In this document: positions 16,349 through 24,671 of the stretch, in pieces | Layout of the letters: every line of letters begins with the position of its first letter | Position numbering within the stretch: position 1 is the stretch's first letter | Source of the DNA: Pseudomonadales bacterium | GTDB lineage: Bacteria > Pseudomonadota > Gammaproteobacteria > Pseudomonadales > Azotimanducaceae | Direction of reading: 5' to 3' | DNA length: 37,519 nucleotides | NCBI GenBank assembly: GCA_028280225.1 | Contig: JANQMF010000054.1 | Location: 1-37,519 of the forward strand | Translations under genes and position numbers: made by a program | Notes under the pieces: generated by a model | What the model saw: only the letters and a program-made list of their open reading frames with translations | Databases searched by the model: none | Told to the model about the DNA's origin: nothing

Positions 16349-16804
16349 ATGAGCGACCCGGCCACCGATCCCTTAGCCGCAGCCACCCTGGCCCGGCGTG
16401 GGCACCTGGCGTTCAGTTGGGACGATCTCGACGAAATTGAACTGCCATCGGGTATCCTCACCCGGATGTTCCGCCTCGGCGCGGCAGAGGACGCCCCGAC
16501 AATATTTAATGTCTATTATCCGCCGGGGTGTCACGTTGATGCCCATACCCACGCCACCGACTACACCGAAATCATTCTGGAAGGCACCCAGCGGGTGGGG
16601 GCAACCTGGCACAAGGCTGGGGACATTCGCATCGGCCTGGCCAACAGGGGCTACGGCCCCTTAGTTGCCGGTCCCGATGGCGCCCGGGTTCTGTTTATGT
16701 TCAAGGATGGGCGCTGGCCCGCCATTGCTCTGGGTAAAAACAATACCGCGGATCTGGGCAGCGACGTGATTGCGGCTCACCTGGCGGGAAAAAATAAGCG
16801 CTGA
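16349..16804 (+). CDS. Cupin-domain protein
   Basis: A 151-residue single-domain cupin. Motif 1 is seen as PPGCH62-VDAH66-TH68-ATDYTEIILEG, providing histidines and an acidic residue for a metal. The strand GTQRVGATWHKAGDIRIG follows. Relatives include small dioxygenases, isomerases and ChrR-like metal-binding domains. GGGGGAAC precedes ATG 16349. It stands 100 bases ahead of the aldolase-like gene on the same strand, probably one transcript. The reaction is not predictable; a role in ring or side-chain processing is suggested by the neighbours. Confidence 0.8.
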   Translation: MSDPATDPLAAATLARRGHLAFSWDDLDEIELPSGILTRMFRLGAAEDAPTIFNVYYPPGCHVDAHTHATDYTEIILEGTQRVGATWHKAGDIRIGLANRGYGPLVAGPDGARVLFMFKDGRWPAIALGKNNTADLGSDVIAAHLAGKNKR

Positions 16805-16905
16805 GTGCCTGGACCTGAAATGGGGAATAAGGCCGGGTATCATACAGCCGTGAGCCTGCTGCCCGCTGGGCAGACCGCTGAAATTTTGCACAGGAGCGAT
16901 TCATC

Positions 16906-17673
16906 ATGACCAGTTTTACCGCACTAGATTCCCTACAGGATATTGTCTCCCCGGAAGAATGGACCGTCCGCCAGGATCTTGCCTGCCTTTACCGTCTGGT
17001 GGCCAGCCACGGGTGGGACGACATGCTGTTTACACACCTGTCCGTGCGAATACCCGGCCCGGAACATCACTTCCTGCTTAACCCCATTGGCCTGATGTTC
17101 GACGAAGTGACCGCTTCCAGCCTGGTTAAGGTTGATGTTGAGGGTAACAAAGTCATGGACACGCCCTGGGACATTAACCCCGCCGGTTTTACCATTCACT
17201 CTGCCGTGCACATGGCCAGAGAAGACGCCCACTGTGTGATGCATCTGCACACCGATGATGGTGTGGCGGTGTCCGCCCAGGAAGCCGGTCTGATGCCGAT
17301 AACCCAGCATGCCATGCAGGTGGGTGAAGTGGCCTACCACGACTATGAAGGGGTTGCCCTGGATCTTGACGAACGAGAGCGTATTGTCAGGGATTTGGGA
17401 GACCGCCAGTTTATGATCCTGCGCAACCACGGCACGCTCACCGTGGGCCGCACCTGTGCTGATGCTTACATGGCCATGTACTATCTGGAAAGGGCTTGTA
17501 CCATGCAGATTCGGGCATTGGCCGGTGGCACCGCCATCACCCAGCCACCCCAGGGCTCACCAGCCAAGGCTGCGGAACAAAGCAGGGTATTATTCGACGG
17601 CACCGTGGGCCCCCTGGCGTGGAGCGCTCTGCGGCGCAAAATGGAACGCCTCGACCCGGGCTTTCTGAACTAG
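16906..17673 (+). CDS. Class II aldolase/adducin-family protein
   Basis: A 255-residue protein of the class II aldolase/adducin fold. Its metal site is visible as H113 and H115 in MHLHTDDGV and H175 in LRNHGTL. The N-terminal LYRLVASHGWDDMLFTHLSVR is typical. Enzymes of this family cleave or decarboxylate hydroxy-acids and ketols with zinc or another divalent metal. CAGGAG precedes ATG 16906 at good distance. A double hairpin follows the gene. It would fit a late carbon-carbon cleavage in the catabolic pathway, which is inference from context only. Confidence 0.87.
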   Translation: MTSFTALDSLQDIVSPEEWTVRQDLACLYRLVASHGWDDMLFTHLSVRIPGPEHHFLLNPIGLMFDEVTASSLVKVDVEGNKVMDTPWDINPAGFTIHSAVHMAREDAHCVMHLHTDDGVAVSAQEAGLMPITQHAMQVGEVAYHDYEGVALDLDERERIVRDLGDRQFMILRNHGTLTVGRTCADAYMAMYYLERACTMQIRALAGGTAITQPPQGSPAKAAEQSRVLFDGTVGPLAWSALRRKMERLDPGFLN

Positions 17674-17681
17674 TGTAAAAC

Positions 17682-17700
17682 AACGGCTCCGTGAGCCGTT
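17682..17700. terminator. Bidirectional hairpin terminator
   Basis: AACGGCTC and GAGCCGTT form an eight-pair stem with a three-base loop. On the minus strand it is followed by GTTTTAC, and on the plus strand by ATT. It closes the aldolase gene and the convergent VWA gene. Confidence 0.65.
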
Positions 17701-17704
17701 ATTC

Positions 17705-17732
17705 AGCCCGCAGCCACCCAAGACTGCGGGCT
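17705..17732. terminator. Second hairpin in the convergent gap
   Basis: AGCCCGCAG and CTGCGGGCT form a nine-pair stem around a ten-base loop, directly behind the first hairpin. The tandem arrangement supports a strong transcription boundary between the catabolic island and the next module. Confidence 0.6.
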
Positions 17733-17769
17733 CCTTAAGATACGCTGTCAACATACCCCGGCTGTTGGC

Positions 17770-18981
17770 CTACAACTCCGGTGCCGGGGCTGCGTATTCC
17801 AGTCCAACGTCCGCGGTTTGGGACTTGATGGTTTCGTATATTTTGTATTCAAACGATTCCTCCAGGTTGTCCATGGACTCGGTTTGGCTGGCAATATAGT
17901 CGGCACGGGCACGGGTCAGCGAAGTAATTTGCTTTTCTAACTCCTGGCGTTTTTCAGCCACCCCGGCAATATATTGCTGTTGTTCTTCTTTGTTCATGCT
18001 GCGCAGGGTGGCCGGTAATTCGTCTTCCGCCACTTCGTCAAGCTTTACCTCGCCGGTGCTGATGGCATTAACCAGATCTTTGCCGTAGAGATTCTTCTTG
18101 CCACCGGCTTTGGCATTAAAAGCCGCCCGGCGGGCCCGGGTGGCGGCTGACGCCTGATCATGCAGTTTGCGGGTTGCGCCGGCCTTGGCCGCCGCCGTGG
18201 CCCGATCTTCCCGGTTGCCATAGGGGAGCCGGGTGTGATCCAGAGCAGCAGAAACTTCCGCCAGCTTTGTATCGTACGGTGTCGCAATGGCCACCGCTTG
18301 GGCGTGCTGATCAATGGTAGTGTAGGCACCCTGGGCCAGCCCGGCAATCCACTGCCACTGGCTTTGGGTTTGCGGGCTATTACCGGCCCGAATGGTGTTG
18401 ACAATAATGCCTCTGGCCTGGGCTCGCCGGATAACACTGGAAAGGTCTTCTTCATCGGGATAGTCCAGATGCATGGGGGCATCCCCAACCAGAAAGATCA
18501 CCCGGTAAGTCTGCCCGGTGACATTGTCCCCGGAACCCCAACTGATCTCATCTACGGCAACCCGCAGCGCCGTGTTGCCGCTCTCCGGGGTATCCCCGCC
18601 ACCTTCAGCGCGAAAATCCATCAGCTTGCCGTAGACGGAGTCCAGATCATGGGACAGGTCGGTGACCTGGGTGACATAGGCATCACCCCGGTCCCGATAG
18701 GCCACCAGGCCAACCTTAACCTCCGGGGCATTTTGCGCACTGGCCATCGATGAGGCAATGGACCAGATTTTCTGCTTGGCTGTATCTATCAGTCCGCTCA
18801 TGCTGCCGGTGGTATCCAGAACAAAAACCACCTCGATATTGGCCGCCCGGTCAGCGGGATTGGTAACAAGAGGATCCACGACAGGGTGCGGGTCGATCAG
18901 GCCCCGTGCGGGAAAAGGTTGAGTAACGATGACAAGTGTTGTCGCCACCATAAGCAATAAGGCTAAAATAGCTGTTTTCAT
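17770..18981 (-). CDS. Exported von Willebrand factor A-domain protein
   Basis: A 403-residue protein with an N-terminal hydrophobic signal or anchor segment (AILALLLMVATTLVIV). A VWA domain follows with a metal-ion-dependent adhesion site at D56-TTGSMS, a DTPES loop further on, and GDAPMHLDYPDE. The C-terminal third is charged and partly coiled-coil (KEEQQQYIAGVAEKRQELEKQI). AGGGA is eight bases before the ATG at 18981; an ATG at 18987 is possible. VWA domains mediate metal-dependent protein contacts, often in envelope complexes. It is the last gene of a PspA-membrane-VWA operon and probably acts at the cytoplasmic membrane from the periplasmic side. The partner is unknown. Confidence 0.85.
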   Translation of the reverse strand: MKTAILALLLMVATTLVIVTQPFPARGLIDPHPVVDPLVTNPADRAANIEVVFVLDTTGSMSGLIDTAKQKIWSIASSMASAQNAPEVKVGLVAYRDRGDAYVTQVTDLSHDLDSVYGKLMDFRAEGGGDTPESGNTALRVAVDEISWGSGDNVTGQTYRVIFLVGDAPMHLDYPDEEDLSSVIRRAQARGIIVNTIRAGNSPQTQSQWQWIAGLAQGAYTTIDQHAQAVAIATPYDTKLAEVSAALDHTRLPYGNREDRATAAAKAGATRKLHDQASAATRARRAAFNAKAGGKKNLYGKDLVNAISTGEVKLDEVAEDELPATLRSMNKEEQQQYIAGVAEKRQELEKQITSLTRARADYIASQTESMDNLEESFEYKIYETIKSQTADVGLEYAAPAPEL

Positions 18982-18992
18982 GGGCATGATCC

Positions 18993-19553
18993 CTATTTTT
19001 GTTGCAAGGTAATTTGTTTAAAGGCTTGGCGAGCCGTAGCTGCGGCAGCGCAAAAAGTCTGGCGGTGTGTCTGATCATTGTGCCCGGAACCAGGGCCGGT
19101 TTTGCCGGGTATGAATACCGCCAGTCCCTGCACCAGATAAAAGCACCAGAACGCAAGCACGAAGTTGCCATCCCCCAAACCCCACAGCGCAAAACCCACC
19201 GACGCGAGACTCAGGACCAGATCCAGCAGCAGGGCCGGGATTGTGGTATGCAGGTACAAACCGCGCAGCACGGAGATCATGCAGGCTTGAATCGTGGCAA
19301 ACGTCAGCAAAGAATCCAACAATAGACACAAGGCGGAACCACCCACCCACAGCAGGGGGACCACCAGCCGGCCAATGCGCGGTTGACAGCACCACATGAT
19401 ATAACCGGCATACAGGGTACAGGTTGTCCCCACCGCCAGCTTAAATCCCGGGGCGGGACCCAATATAACGCTGCCGAAACTCCACAGGCCTGCGCCCACC
19501 AGCGCCAGCACTGCCGCTGCACCCACATTTTTAGGTAGGGTTAAGGCTCTCAT
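18993..19553 (-). CDS. Polytopic membrane protein of unknown function
   Basis: A 186-residue protein with about four to five membrane segments, including AAVLALVGAGLWSFGSVI, LYAGYIMWC, LVVPLLWVGGSALCLLLD, TTIPALLLDLVLSLASVGFAL and FVLAFWCFYLVQGLAVFI, and a basic, polar C-terminal tail. I do not recognise the family. Its start overlaps the pspA-like stop by ATGA and it ends just before the VWA gene, so the three are one operon. It could be the membrane anchor for the PspA-like protein and the VWA protein, by position only. Confidence 0.75.
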   Translation of the reverse strand: MRALTLPKNVGAAAVLALVGAGLWSFGSVILGPAPGFKLAVGTTCTLYAGYIMWCCQPRIGRLVVPLLWVGGSALCLLLDSLLTFATIQACMISVLRGLYLHTTIPALLLDLVLSLASVGFALWGLGDGNFVLAFWCFYLVQGLAVFIPGKTGPGSGHNDQTHRQTFCAAAATARQAFKQITLQQK

Positions 19554-20116
19554 GACCCGCCTCCCTGACCGCCGCTGTCGTCACCCTGGCGCTCTTGTAT
19601 GTGATGTTGTTGGCGGCGCTCTTCCCGGTGGCGCAACAGGGCCACGTCAATTTCTTCCTCGGTAACCGCTGCTTCCAAGTCCTCCACCGGAGCACTTTCC
19701 ACCAGCGCCGCCTTTTGTTGCAACGACTCCAACTCCTGTTGCTGTTGAATAAGCTGTTCCGACTGTTGGACACGATGAGTTTGCAAGGTTGTCAACTGCC
19801 GGTTTGCCGATTCCAGCCGGCGCCCGGTTTCCAACCGCCGGCGCATCACCCCACGGGCAAGCTCGTGATCTTGGGCATCCAGGCAAAGATCAAGCTCCCG
19901 GCTAAATTCCTCCAGTTTGCTCTTAAGATGAGCCACCACATCACTGTGTTGGCGGATTTGTTCTTCAGTGGCGGCCAGCGACGCTTTCAGCCCCTGTGTT
20001 GCGGCCTGCATATCGCGAACGGCCTGTTTCAGGACCACCTCAGGCTCTTCGAGCTGATCCAGAACCGCGTTCATGTCAGCGGCAAAAAGCCGGTTTATCC
20101 GGGTAATCAGGGTCAT
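19550..20116 (-). CDS. PspA/IM30-family phage-shock-like protein
   Basis: A 188-residue protein with the PspA/IM30 layout. A short amphipathic N terminus (MTLITRINRLFAADMNAVLD) with EEPEVVLKQAVRDM leads into long coiled coils (ATEEQIRQHSDVVAHLKSKL; RLESANRQLTTLQTHRVQQS; IQQQQELESLQQK). A Gly/Ser-rich tail ends the protein. PspA proteins bind stressed inner membrane and preserve proton-motive force. AAAGGAG sits five bases before ATG 20116, which is favoured over ATG 20134. It heads the minus-strand operon, divergent from a two-component system, and carries a CpxR-like site in its upstream region. It is shorter than E. coli PspA (about 222 residues). Confidence 0.82.
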   Translation of the reverse strand: MTLITRINRLFAADMNAVLDQLEEPEVVLKQAVRDMQAATQGLKASLAATEEQIRQHSDVVAHLKSKLEEFSRELDLCLDAQDHELARGVMRRRLETGRRLESANRQLTTLQTHRVQQSEQLIQQQQELESLQQKAALVESAPVEDLEAAVTEEEIDVALLRHREERRQQHHIQERQGDDSGGQGGGS

Positions 20117-20183
20117 GACGGCTCCTTTATTCATTAGGAACCAACAGCATGCCAGGACAGCAGCTTTGCAAAAGGCACAGTTT

Positions 20184-20220
20184 GGTAAACAATGCGGGCA
20201 TGTGTTTACCTAAAGTTTAC
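20184..20220. promoter_or_regulatory. CpxR-like repeat cluster in the divergent promoter
   Basis: GGTAAACA (20184-20191) and TGTTTACC (20203-20210) are perfect inverse copies. A second GTTTAC at 20215 repeats the first (20204) with an 11-base period. On the minus strand this reads GTAAA-N6-GTAAA, the arrangement known for CpxR/OmpR-type regulators. The response regulator encoded 46 bases away is the natural candidate to bind it. Confidence 0.5.
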
Positions 20221-20265
20221 GTGTCCACCCCCCTGCCCCGTTATGCTTGACAAGATGGAGGCAAC

Positions 20266-20976
20266 ATGACCCCTAAACCCCGCTTACTTATTGTTGAAGA
20301 CGAGCAAGCCATTGCCACCGGGCTGAACGATGTATTCATCTATCATGGCTACGAGGTTGTCGTGGCCGCGGATGGCGAAGCCGGCCTGGCTGAAGCCCTG
20401 AGCGGGCGCTACGATATGATCCTGCTGGACATCATGCTACCGAAAAAGGACGGTCTACAAGTGTGCGAACGGGTGCGCCTGGAGTTACCCGAACAGCCCA
20501 TTATCATGCTAACCGCACGCTTAAGTGATGAAGACATCGTCCAGGGTCTTCGGCTTGGCGCTGATGACTATGTCACCAAACCCTTTTCCATCGAACAACT
20601 GGTTCTGCGGGTTGCGGCGGTACTGCGGCGCGCCGGCACCCATAAACTTAAGGAGGCCACCTTTGCCCTTGGGCCCTGGGAAATAGATACGCTGAACCTG
20701 CTGGCCCGGGCTGACGGCCACAAAGTACATTTAACGAAGCGGGAGACGGCTGTGCTGAGTTATTTGCAGCAGCACCCGGAACGGCCCGTCCCCCGGGAGG
20801 AATTGCTGGCACAAGTTTGGGGATACCAACAGTCGGAACTGATCGAAACCCGCACCGTGGATATCCATATCGCCAAAATTCGCAAAAAACTGGAGGACAA
20901 TCCCGCCGATCCACAACTTCTGCTTACGGTCCGCGGGGCCGGTTATCGCCTCCGGCACAGCCGGGAGGACACATGA
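20266..20976 (+). CDS. OmpR-family response regulator
   Basis: A 236-residue regulator with a receiver domain (acidic pocket in VEDEQ, phosphoacceptor D55 in LLDIMLPKKDG, K in DDYVTKPF) and a C-terminal winged helix (LTKRETAVLSYLQQHP, RTVDIHIAKIRKKLEDNP, VRGAGYRL). GGAGG lies four bases before ATG 20266. Its stop overlaps the kinase start by ATGA, so the pair is coupled. It probably controls its own operon and the divergent pspA-like operon through the GTTTAC repeats; the recognition site is inferred from family behaviour. Confidence 0.95.
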   Translation: MTPKPRLLIVEDEQAIATGLNDVFIYHGYEVVVAADGEAGLAEALSGRYDMILLDIMLPKKDGLQVCERVRLELPEQPIIMLTARLSDEDIVQGLRLGADDYVTKPFSIEQLVLRVAAVLRRAGTHKLKEATFALGPWEIDTLNLLARADGHKVHLTKRETAVLSYLQQHPERPVPREELLAQVWGYQQSELIETRTVDIHIAKIRKKLEDNPADPQLLLTVRGAGYRLRHSREDT

Positions 20977-22928
20977 ACAATTTTGCACAGCAGCGGCGGC
21001 GGACAACCTGGTGGCTGGTGGGGTTATTTGGCCTACTAGCCGCTGTAGCGGTTTATCTTGTGATATTCAGCTTCAAACAACTGCGGTACGAAGCGTTCTT
21101 TTCCCAGCGCAATCTCGCGGATGCCTATGTGGCAGATACCCACCGCAGAATATCAACCTGGTTGGCAGCGGAAACCGCCCGGGATCCGGCGGAGTACAAA
21201 TACCGCCCGGACGGCCCCCTGACCCTGATTAAAGCACCTGCGGGTTTGCCCGGGCTGTTACATTACTTTCAGCTGACCGCAGACGGAAGTTTCTCCACAC
21301 CCCTGCTCCCCGAAGGACCCGCCCAAGCACAATTGTCAAACGCGGAGCTGGCGGAACGTCAAGGGTTGCAGGATCGCCTGCAATCCGTCCTGGCCATGGC
21401 TGAAGTTGTCCCACCCGGGGAATATTTCGACGCCGGCTCAGCCGGTGACCACGGCAAGCGCCCAGGTAAGCCCGGGGATGCGCCTGACCAAGATCAATTG
21501 GAATACCTGGAAGCGATTGCGGGGAGTCCGGTATTGGAAGAAATGGCTGCCGCTGCACCAGCATCCCCCGCGTCCACACAAAAAAACCAGACGGTATTTT
21601 CCGAACTCAGCAGACCCCAGCGCAGCCGCGCCGAGTCAGCGGACAACCTGGTTGAGCTGAAAATCAGTAAGCGGGCGGAAGTGGACGCCTATGCCAGCGC
21701 CCAGGCGCCAGCCCCGGCTCTTCAAGAGCTGTCCAGGGATGTGGATTCCGGCAAGGACATCAACCCCTTCGCCATGACCGGCCAATCTCCCTTCCGCCTG
21801 ACGTTTCTCGGCACCGAATATATGGCTCTGCACCGGGATGTGTGGACCAGCGGTCAGCGGCGCATTCAAGGCATGGTCATCCAGATTGATCCGTTTCTGC
21901 AAACCCTCATTCGCGCCCCTTATGCCAATGGCTTGCTGAGCGCACACAATGATCTGACCCTGACCCTGCAGGGTAAGATCATCGAACAAATCTCCGCAAG
22001 TCAGGGGGTGGTCAGCTACCTCAGCCAAACCGACGTGGCCGGCAGCGAACTTATTCTGCAACGGCGCCTGACCAATCCCTTTGACGCTTTTGAACTGATT
22101 ATCTCCGCACAGCACCTGCCGTTGGGGGCAAGTTACCAGGTTTTGACGTATACCTCCGCGGTTCTGTTTCTGCTGATGCTGGCCGGCTTTATCTTTCTCA
22201 AACTGTTGTCCAACAAGTCCATCGACGTTGCCCAACAACAGCAGGACTTTGTGGCCGCGGTGACCCACGAATTAAAAACCCCTTTAACCTCCATACGCAT
22301 GTATGGAGAAATTCTGCGCAACGGCTGGGCTGACGAAGCCAAACAGAAAGTCTACTACGACTTTATCTTCTTTGAGAGCGAACGCCTCAGCCGCCTGGTC
22401 AACAACGTTTTACAATTGGCGCGTATCAGCAGGGGCACGGAGCACACCACTACGCCCAAGGAACATAATGTTGGGCAACTGTACAAGACTATTTTGACCC
22501 AAACCAACGCACAAACCGAAGCGGCGGGATACAGCCTGGTAAACAAGTTTGACCCCGCCCTGGCAGACCTGGATGTACTCTGTGACCTGGATGCTCTGCA
22601 ACAGGTGATGATGAATCTGGTGGACAATGCCATCAAGTTTTCCGCGGCCAATGACCCCAGGGTGATCATCTGCGGTTCGCGCCGGAGCAAGGAGACCATC
22701 GACCTTTACGTTCGCGACCACGGCCCGGGCATCCCAAAAGATCAGATGAAAAAGATTTTTGAGCTGTTTTACCGCAGCGAGGATGAACGTACCCGGGAAA
22801 CCCTTGGCACCGGCATCGGACTGGCCCTGGTGGCCACCCTAGTGGAACAGATGCGGGGTGAAATCGATGTAGTGAACCGGGAACCCGGCGCGGAGTTTAT
22901 CGTTAAGCTAAATGTACGCGGTCATTAA
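20973..22928 (+). CDS. Membrane sensor histidine kinase
   Basis: A 651-residue kinase. A first membrane helix (WWLVGLFGLLAAVAVYLVIF, residues about 13-33) and a second (about 389-411) enclose a sensor region of roughly 350 residues. That region contains a Pro/Ala-rich stretch of low complexity at about residues 145-240. The phosphoacceptor is H432 in FVAAVTHELKTPLTSIR, the N-box is NLVDNAIKFS, and ATP-lid motifs are DHGPGIP and GTGIGLALV. The start at 20973 overlaps the regulator stop; the frame further upstream lies within the regulator gene. The large unrecognised sensor domain probably reads an envelope signal. Convergent curli genes lie 37 bases downstream. Confidence 0.93.
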   Translation: MNNFAQQRRRTTWWLVGLFGLLAAVAVYLVIFSFKQLRYEAFFSQRNLADAYVADTHRRISTWLAAETARDPAEYKYRPDGPLTLIKAPAGLPGLLHYFQLTADGSFSTPLLPEGPAQAQLSNAELAERQGLQDRLQSVLAMAEVVPPGEYFDAGSAGDHGKRPGKPGDAPDQDQLEYLEAIAGSPVLEEMAAAAPASPASTQKNQTVFSELSRPQRSRAESADNLVELKISKRAEVDAYASAQAPAPALQELSRDVDSGKDINPFAMTGQSPFRLTFLGTEYMALHRDVWTSGQRRIQGMVIQIDPFLQTLIRAPYANGLLSAHNDLTLTLQGKIIEQISASQGVVSYLSQTDVAGSELILQRRLTNPFDAFELIISAQHLPLGASYQVLTYTSAVLFLLMLAGFIFLKLLSNKSIDVAQQQQDFVAAVTHELKTPLTSIRMYGEILRNGWADEAKQKVYYDFIFFESERLSRLVNNVLQLARISRGTEHTTTPKEHNVGQLYKTILTQTNAQTEAAGYSLVNKFDPALADLDVLCDLDALQQVMMNLVDNAIKFSAANDPRVIICGSRRSKETIDLYVRDHGPGIPKDQMKKIFELFYRSEDERTRETLGTGIGLALVATLVEQMRGEIDVVNREPGAEFIVKLNVRGH

Positions 22929-22965
22929 GATCGTCCGGTTCGTCCCCGAGCGCCGCATGGCAGGT

Positions 22966-23376
22966 TCAGGCCCGGGTGCCGCACTCACCTTTTTCAAGGA
23001 AGTAGGACACCCCATCATCCTGTTCAACATCTAGAACCGCACACCAGCCCGGGCTCTTGTTGACCCTCACCCGGGAAAGCGGGGCCTTGGATTGGGGGGT
23101 AATTTGTGTGGCTCCGGCCTGCCGGGAAGTCGAACGCCCGGAGACATTCAGAACATAACGGACCCCCACGTTTTTTTGTGTATTTGCGGTCACCAGAAGT
23201 TCAATCATGTTGGGTTGACCCGGAATTTCATGCAGGGTGAGTTCAAGGGCCCGTTCAGACGGTCCCGTACCACCGGTATTTTCCGCCCGGCTTTCGCCGT
23301 GTAGTCCCGCACTCATGACAACACTCGCGGACAGCAAGCCCGCACGGACCAGCCCAGGGCGGCTGCGCCTATCCAT
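22966..23376 (-). CDS. csgH: CsgH-like curli assembly factor
   Basis: A 136-residue secreted protein with a signal peptide (VRAGLLSASVVMSAGLHGESRA). A single immunoglobulin-like beta domain follows with the feature YVLNVSGRSTSRQAGATQI, reminiscent of CsgH/CsgC-type curlin chaperones that delay amyloid formation in the periplasm. Two cysteines (GWCAVL and KGECGT) could form a disulfide. ATG 23376 is chosen because it overlaps the preceding stop (ATGGATAG) and starts a regular signal peptide; the longer frame lacks these. It is the last gene of the curli operon. The family assignment rests on short sequence resemblance and context. Confidence 0.65.
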   Translation of the reverse strand: MDRRSRPGLVRAGLLSASVVMSAGLHGESRAENTGGTGPSERALELTLHEIPGQPNMIELLVTANTQKNVGVRYVLNVSGRSTSRQAGATQITPQSKAPLSRVRVNKSPGWCAVLDVEQDDGVSYFLEKGECGTRA

Positions 23377-23941
23377 CGGTCCCTGGAGGCAGCACAACAA
23401 TGGCACCGTCCGGCAGTTCAAGACCACCCAGATCCGGATTTTCCAGGGGCAGTTCATCACTGTCCTGACCAAAAATACCGCTCGCGTCGGGGTTCTGATT
23501 TAAGAACGCGGAAAGCGCATCCGGACCAATTTCCCGGGCAATCAGTTCCGGTGTGGGCTGCAAGCCTTGACTGCGAATGGTTCGCCACACCTGAGCCACT
23601 TCCTGATACAACCGCCTTTCCGGAGACATGGCCGAGGCGGTCTCGGTTTCTTTTGATATCTCAAGTTCCGGTGCCGCATCATCGTCGGCAACTTCTATAT
23701 CATCGGGTAACTGGGACACCGCCTGGGCATCACCCGCCTGATTACGTATATCGGTCAAGTCGCTGGATTCATCGCCAGCCGGCGGGGGTGAAGCAGGGAC
23801 CAGTTGTTGCATGCTGACCTTATCACTCAACCGGGGTGTCCGGCTTTGCTCGTCGGCAGCTTCGCTCCCCCACGCCGGCCCCCCCAGCACCATCACAAGC
23901 ACGGTGCTTGCCACAATGGGATAAGTGGTTATGAATCGCAT
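23369..23941 (-). CDS. Unknown secreted protein in the curli operon
   Basis: A 190-residue protein with an N-terminal signal peptide (IVASTVLVMVLGGPAWG). A long acidic, disordered-looking stretch (about residues 45-100, rich in D, E, S and P) is followed by a short helical domain (ERRLYQEVAQVWRTIRSQGL) and a hydrophobic C terminus (ELPDGAIVVLPPG). The ribosome-binding site is nearly ideal (AAGGAGGT five bases before ATG 23941), implying high output. I do not recognise a family. Its place between the curlin-like gene and csgH suggests a role in fibre secretion, anchoring or chaperoning. It shows no CsgE-like sequence. Confidence 0.75.
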   Translation of the reverse strand: MRFITTYPIVASTVLVMVLGGPAWGSEAADEQSRTPRLSDKVSMQQLVPASPPPAGDESSDLTDIRNQAGDAQAVSQLPDDIEVADDDAAPELEISKETETASAMSPERRLYQEVAQVWRTIRSQGLQPTPELIAREIGPDALSAFLNQNPDASGIFGQDSDELPLENPDLGGLELPDGAIVVLPPGTDG

Positions 23942-24017
23942 AGTTACCTCCTTACCTACATGGAGTGAGCGCTGATTCTAGCCTCCCGCTCGGTTGCCCG
24001 CCACACCGATTACGGCA

Positions 24018-24614
24018 CTATTGAGTCTGGTGAATAGCCACCTCAGCACCGCCGGTCTGTTCCACAATCAGCTCCAATCCCCCACCTACCTGGGATAGAT
24101 CCGCTGAATTGTCGTCACCGGTCTGTAACAGGGTCATTTTATTGCCCGCACCATGCTGCGCCAGAGTGCTGAGGTTGTTGACCCCAAGCTGGGCTAACGA
24201 CAACACATTGCTGCCGGCCTGGCGAATGAGTGCGGAATTCGATACACCATTCTGCACCACATAGGCTTCGTTGCCCGTGCCATAGTAGCCGTACTGCATA
24301 ATGGTGGAGTCATTGGCCTCACCGGTGCTGTCTAAACTGACATAGTTCCGTGCGTAGCCATGTTGTTCTATCCGGTGCTGTTGATCCGCACCGTCTGTCC
24401 TGGCTTCTACCACATTATTCCGCTGGGTTTGCAGAACAAAAATGTTGTTGTAGCTGCCGATTTGAGAAATGTTGACCCGGCTGTCCAGAGCATTCTGCTG
24501 CTGCACCTCAACCCGCTGCTGCGTGCCTTGAGAAACCACATTACTCTGCGTTCTGGCGTACCCCTGGCCGGGCAATCCCAGTGACAAGATAAAAAACACA
24601 AGTATTATTCTCAT
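24018..24614 (-). CDS. Curlin-repeat protein, CsgB-like minor subunit
   Basis: A 198-residue secreted protein with a signal peptide (IILVFFILSLGLPGQGYA) and about seven imperfect curlin repeats of the form NxxxxxQxGxxN (for example VNISQIGSYNNIFVLQ, STLAQHGAGNKMTLLQTG). The repeats are less regular than in the two larger curlins, and the chain ends EVAIHQTQ. In known curli systems CsgB nucleates CsgA and is the shorter, more divergent curlin, so this is the best CsgB candidate. A ten-pair hairpin separates it from the preceding curlin gene. The alternative is that it is simply a third fibre subunit. Confidence 0.82.
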   Translation of the reverse strand: MRIILVFFILSLGLPGQGYARTQSNVVSQGTQQRVEVQQQNALDSRVNISQIGSYNNIFVLQTQRNNVVEARTDGADQQHRIEQHGYARNYVSLDSTGEANDSTIMQYGYYGTGNEAYVVQNGVSNSALIRQAGSNVLSLAQLGVNNLSTLAQHGAGNKMTLLQTGDDNSADLSQVGGGLELIVEQTGGAEVAIHQTQ

Positions 24615-24633
24615 CCTAATTGTCCTAAGTTGT

Positions 24634-24657
24634 ACCGGAGCCCCGCAGGGCTCCGGT
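24634..24657 (-). terminator. Perfect hairpin between curlin genes
   Basis: ACCGGAGCCC and GGGCTCCGGT form a ten-pair stem with a four-base loop in the 57-base gap between the 390-residue curlin and the CsgB-like gene. No U-tract follows on the minus strand, so partial termination or message protection is more likely than full termination. Confidence 0.6.
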
Positions 24658-24671
24658 CAAAGTGCAGTCCA

